Positions 14,801 to 15,659 of a DNA stretch of 15,659 nucleotides are shown one piece after another; position 1 is the first letter of the stretch, and the number at the start of each line of letters is the position of its first letter. The translations under genes and the position numbers were made by a program. This DNA is from JBFKPQ01 sp041628225 (lineage in GTDB: Bacteria > Actinomycetota > Acidimicrobiia > Spongiisociales > JAENVV01): the NCBI GenBank assembly GCA_041628225.1, contig JBFKPQ010000051.1, positions 1-15,659 on the forward strand, in the 5' to 3' direction. A model generated the notes under the pieces. The model was not told where the DNA came from. It did no database searches and saw only the letters and a program-made list of their open reading frames with translations.

Positions 14801-15020
14801 CCGTCACGTCCGGCTACGTCACTTCTCTGGAACGTCTTCAGTGACCGGCCGCGCCCGTATCAGATTCCCGCCGTGAGTGACGAGAATGCGGCTTCGATGC
14901 TGATTCAGGTACCGCGCCGTTGGCGCCGCGTCACGATCCCCTGCCTCCAGCTTCGTGGCCTCCTCGCACCTGGCAATGGGCAACGAAGTGGCACTTCGAG
15001 CTGATCGCAGATTGCTGGTG
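14801..15020. other. Intergenic gap between convergent genes, with a weak hairpin
   Basis: These 220 bases separate the GT87-like gene from the convergent haloalkane dehalogenase. GTCACT (14818-14823) can pair with AGTGAC (14840-14845) across a 16-nt loop, with a further CGGC/GCCG pairing outside an internal loop. This could be a weak terminator for the glycosyltransferase unit. I looked for a tRNA, a small gene on either strand and repeat structure and found nothing convincing. Confidence 0.4.
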
Positions 15021-15659
15021 CTATAAGCGGGAGTACCAATCGGAGATCGCCAGGCCGATTTCTGCGCCCGAGTCCTCTTGGATGAAGTGGATCCCGGGTA
15101 CCGTCACCTCCTCCTGATTCGGCCACGCGCGGCAGAATTCGCGTTGAGGTCCGATCAGGATCGAACCGGGGTCGGCATTCACGAACAGCTTCGGTACGTC
15201 CGACGTCGGCAGCCATTCGGCGTAGGAGGCGACGATCTCGTGCACGTCGGCCGGCTGCCCATCGATGGGGATCTGGCGTGGCCACGTCAGCGTTGGCCGC
15301 CGCGCCTCACCCGTTTCTACGAACGGTCGGCGGTACTCGGCCATCTCGTCGTCCGTCAGATCCCGGATGATGGAGGACGGCAGGACGCGTTCGACGAACA
15401 AGTTCTTCTCGATGATCATCTCATCGCCGGCGTCGGACCGCAGCGCTTGGAAGAACCGGCGGGCACTGTCCGGCCACTCGTCCCAGGACACCGGGCGCAC
15501 GATGCCTTCCATGTAGACGATCCCCTTCACCCGGTCGCGGTTGCGGTTGGCCCAGTCGAACCCGAGCGCCGAGCCCCAGTCGTGGACGACGAGGGTGACC
15601 CGGTCGGTCACGCCCAGCAGTTCGAGGAGCGCATCGACATACGTGCGATGCTCGACGAA
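15021..15659 (-). CDS. dhaA: Haloalkane dehalogenase, subfamily II-like (N-terminus cut by window edge)
   Basis: The frame is open from the right window edge to TAG at 15023-15021, giving 212 visible residues of an enzyme usually near 300. It is an alpha/beta-hydrolase that replaces a carbon-bound halogen with hydroxyl. The nucleophile elbow VVHDWGSALGFDWA supplies the Asp (visible residue 27) with the adjacent halide-binding Trp28. GIVYMEGIVRP supplies the acid Glu51, the position used by the DhaA subfamily. IHFIQEDSG supplies the catalytic His191. DEWP and WPRQIPIDGQPA fit the DhaA cap and core. The other halide-stabilising residue, and the true start, lie outside. The start at GTG 15611 would be internal, because family similarity continues upstream of it (FVEHRTYVDALLELLG). 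Epoxide hydrolase is less likely given these motifs. The natural substrate is unknown. Confidence 0.93.
   Translation of the reverse strand, partial: FVEHRTYVDALLELLGVTDRVTLVVHDWGSALGFDWANRNRDRVKGIVYMEGIVRPVSWDEWPDSARRFFQALRSDAGDEMIIEKNLFVERVLPSSIIRDLTDDEMAEYRRPFVETGEARRPTLTWPRQIPIDGQPADVHEIVASYAEWLPTSDVPKLFVNADPGSILIGPQREFCRAWPNQEEVTVPGIHFIQEDSGAEIGLAISDWYSRL

Noticed and set aside
14801..15020. Possible tRNA or small gene in the gap
   Set aside because: No cloverleaf with a TTC loop and acceptor stem could be drawn, and short frames lack ribosome sites and recognisable content.
1..15659. CRISPR arrays, insertion sequences or phage genes
   Set aside because: No regularly spaced repeats, transposase or integrase motifs, or terminal inverted repeats were seen.

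Overview
The window is high-GC bacterial DNA with short intergenic gaps and frequent GTG starts, and it looks like an actinomycete chromosome. The lineage is inferred from gene content: a Mycobacterium-like alanine dehydrogenase beside an Lrp-type regulator, a secreted protein with a Pro/Thr stalk, and a lipid-linked-sugar glycosyltransferase pair. The stalk style makes Acidimicrobiia or a relative my best guess. I see no mobile elements, rRNA, tRNA or CRISPR, and no stretch over 300 bases lacks a gene.

Layout. Positions 1-1016 (minus) hold the start of a polytopic DUF4153/DUF4173-type membrane protein that runs off the left edge. Divergent from it, a GNAT acetyltransferase (1047-1667) and an amidase-signature hydrolase (1677-3158) form a tight plus-strand pair closed by a strong hairpin. 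Next come three minus-strand genes: a PA2169/DUF2383-type four-helix protein (3244-3708), a 1008-residue surface metalloprotease candidate (3758-6784) and alanine dehydrogenase (6881-8002). The ald gene faces a divergent Lrp/AsnC regulator (8126-8596).

A minus-strand cluster then reads, in order of transcription, membrane-anchored endonuclease/exonuclease/phosphatase-fold protein (10923-11855), aminopeptidase P (9481-10902) and sulfotransferase (8597-9484). Its junctions are coupled or nearly so. Divergent from this cluster, a two-gene plus-strand unit encodes a glycosyltransferase-methyltransferase fusion (11946-13430) and a polytopic GT87-like glycosyltransferase (13430-14800), overlapping by one base. 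A 220-bp gap separates it from a convergent haloalkane dehalogenase (15021 to beyond 15659) cut by the right edge.

How the genes work together. Two local units make sense. The ald/Lrp pair is a classic alanine-responsive catabolic switch. The GT2-methyltransferase plus GT87-like pair can be read as making, methylating and transferring a lipid-linked sugar for an envelope glycan. The most unusual single protein is the metalloprotease candidate. Its zinc motif departs from the metzincin consensus, a Ca-binding-like Asp loop follows it, it has a Thr stalk, and its tail is a membrane segment plus arginines with no LPXTG. I did not find a wholly new multi-gene system; the rest is ordinary chromosomal content.
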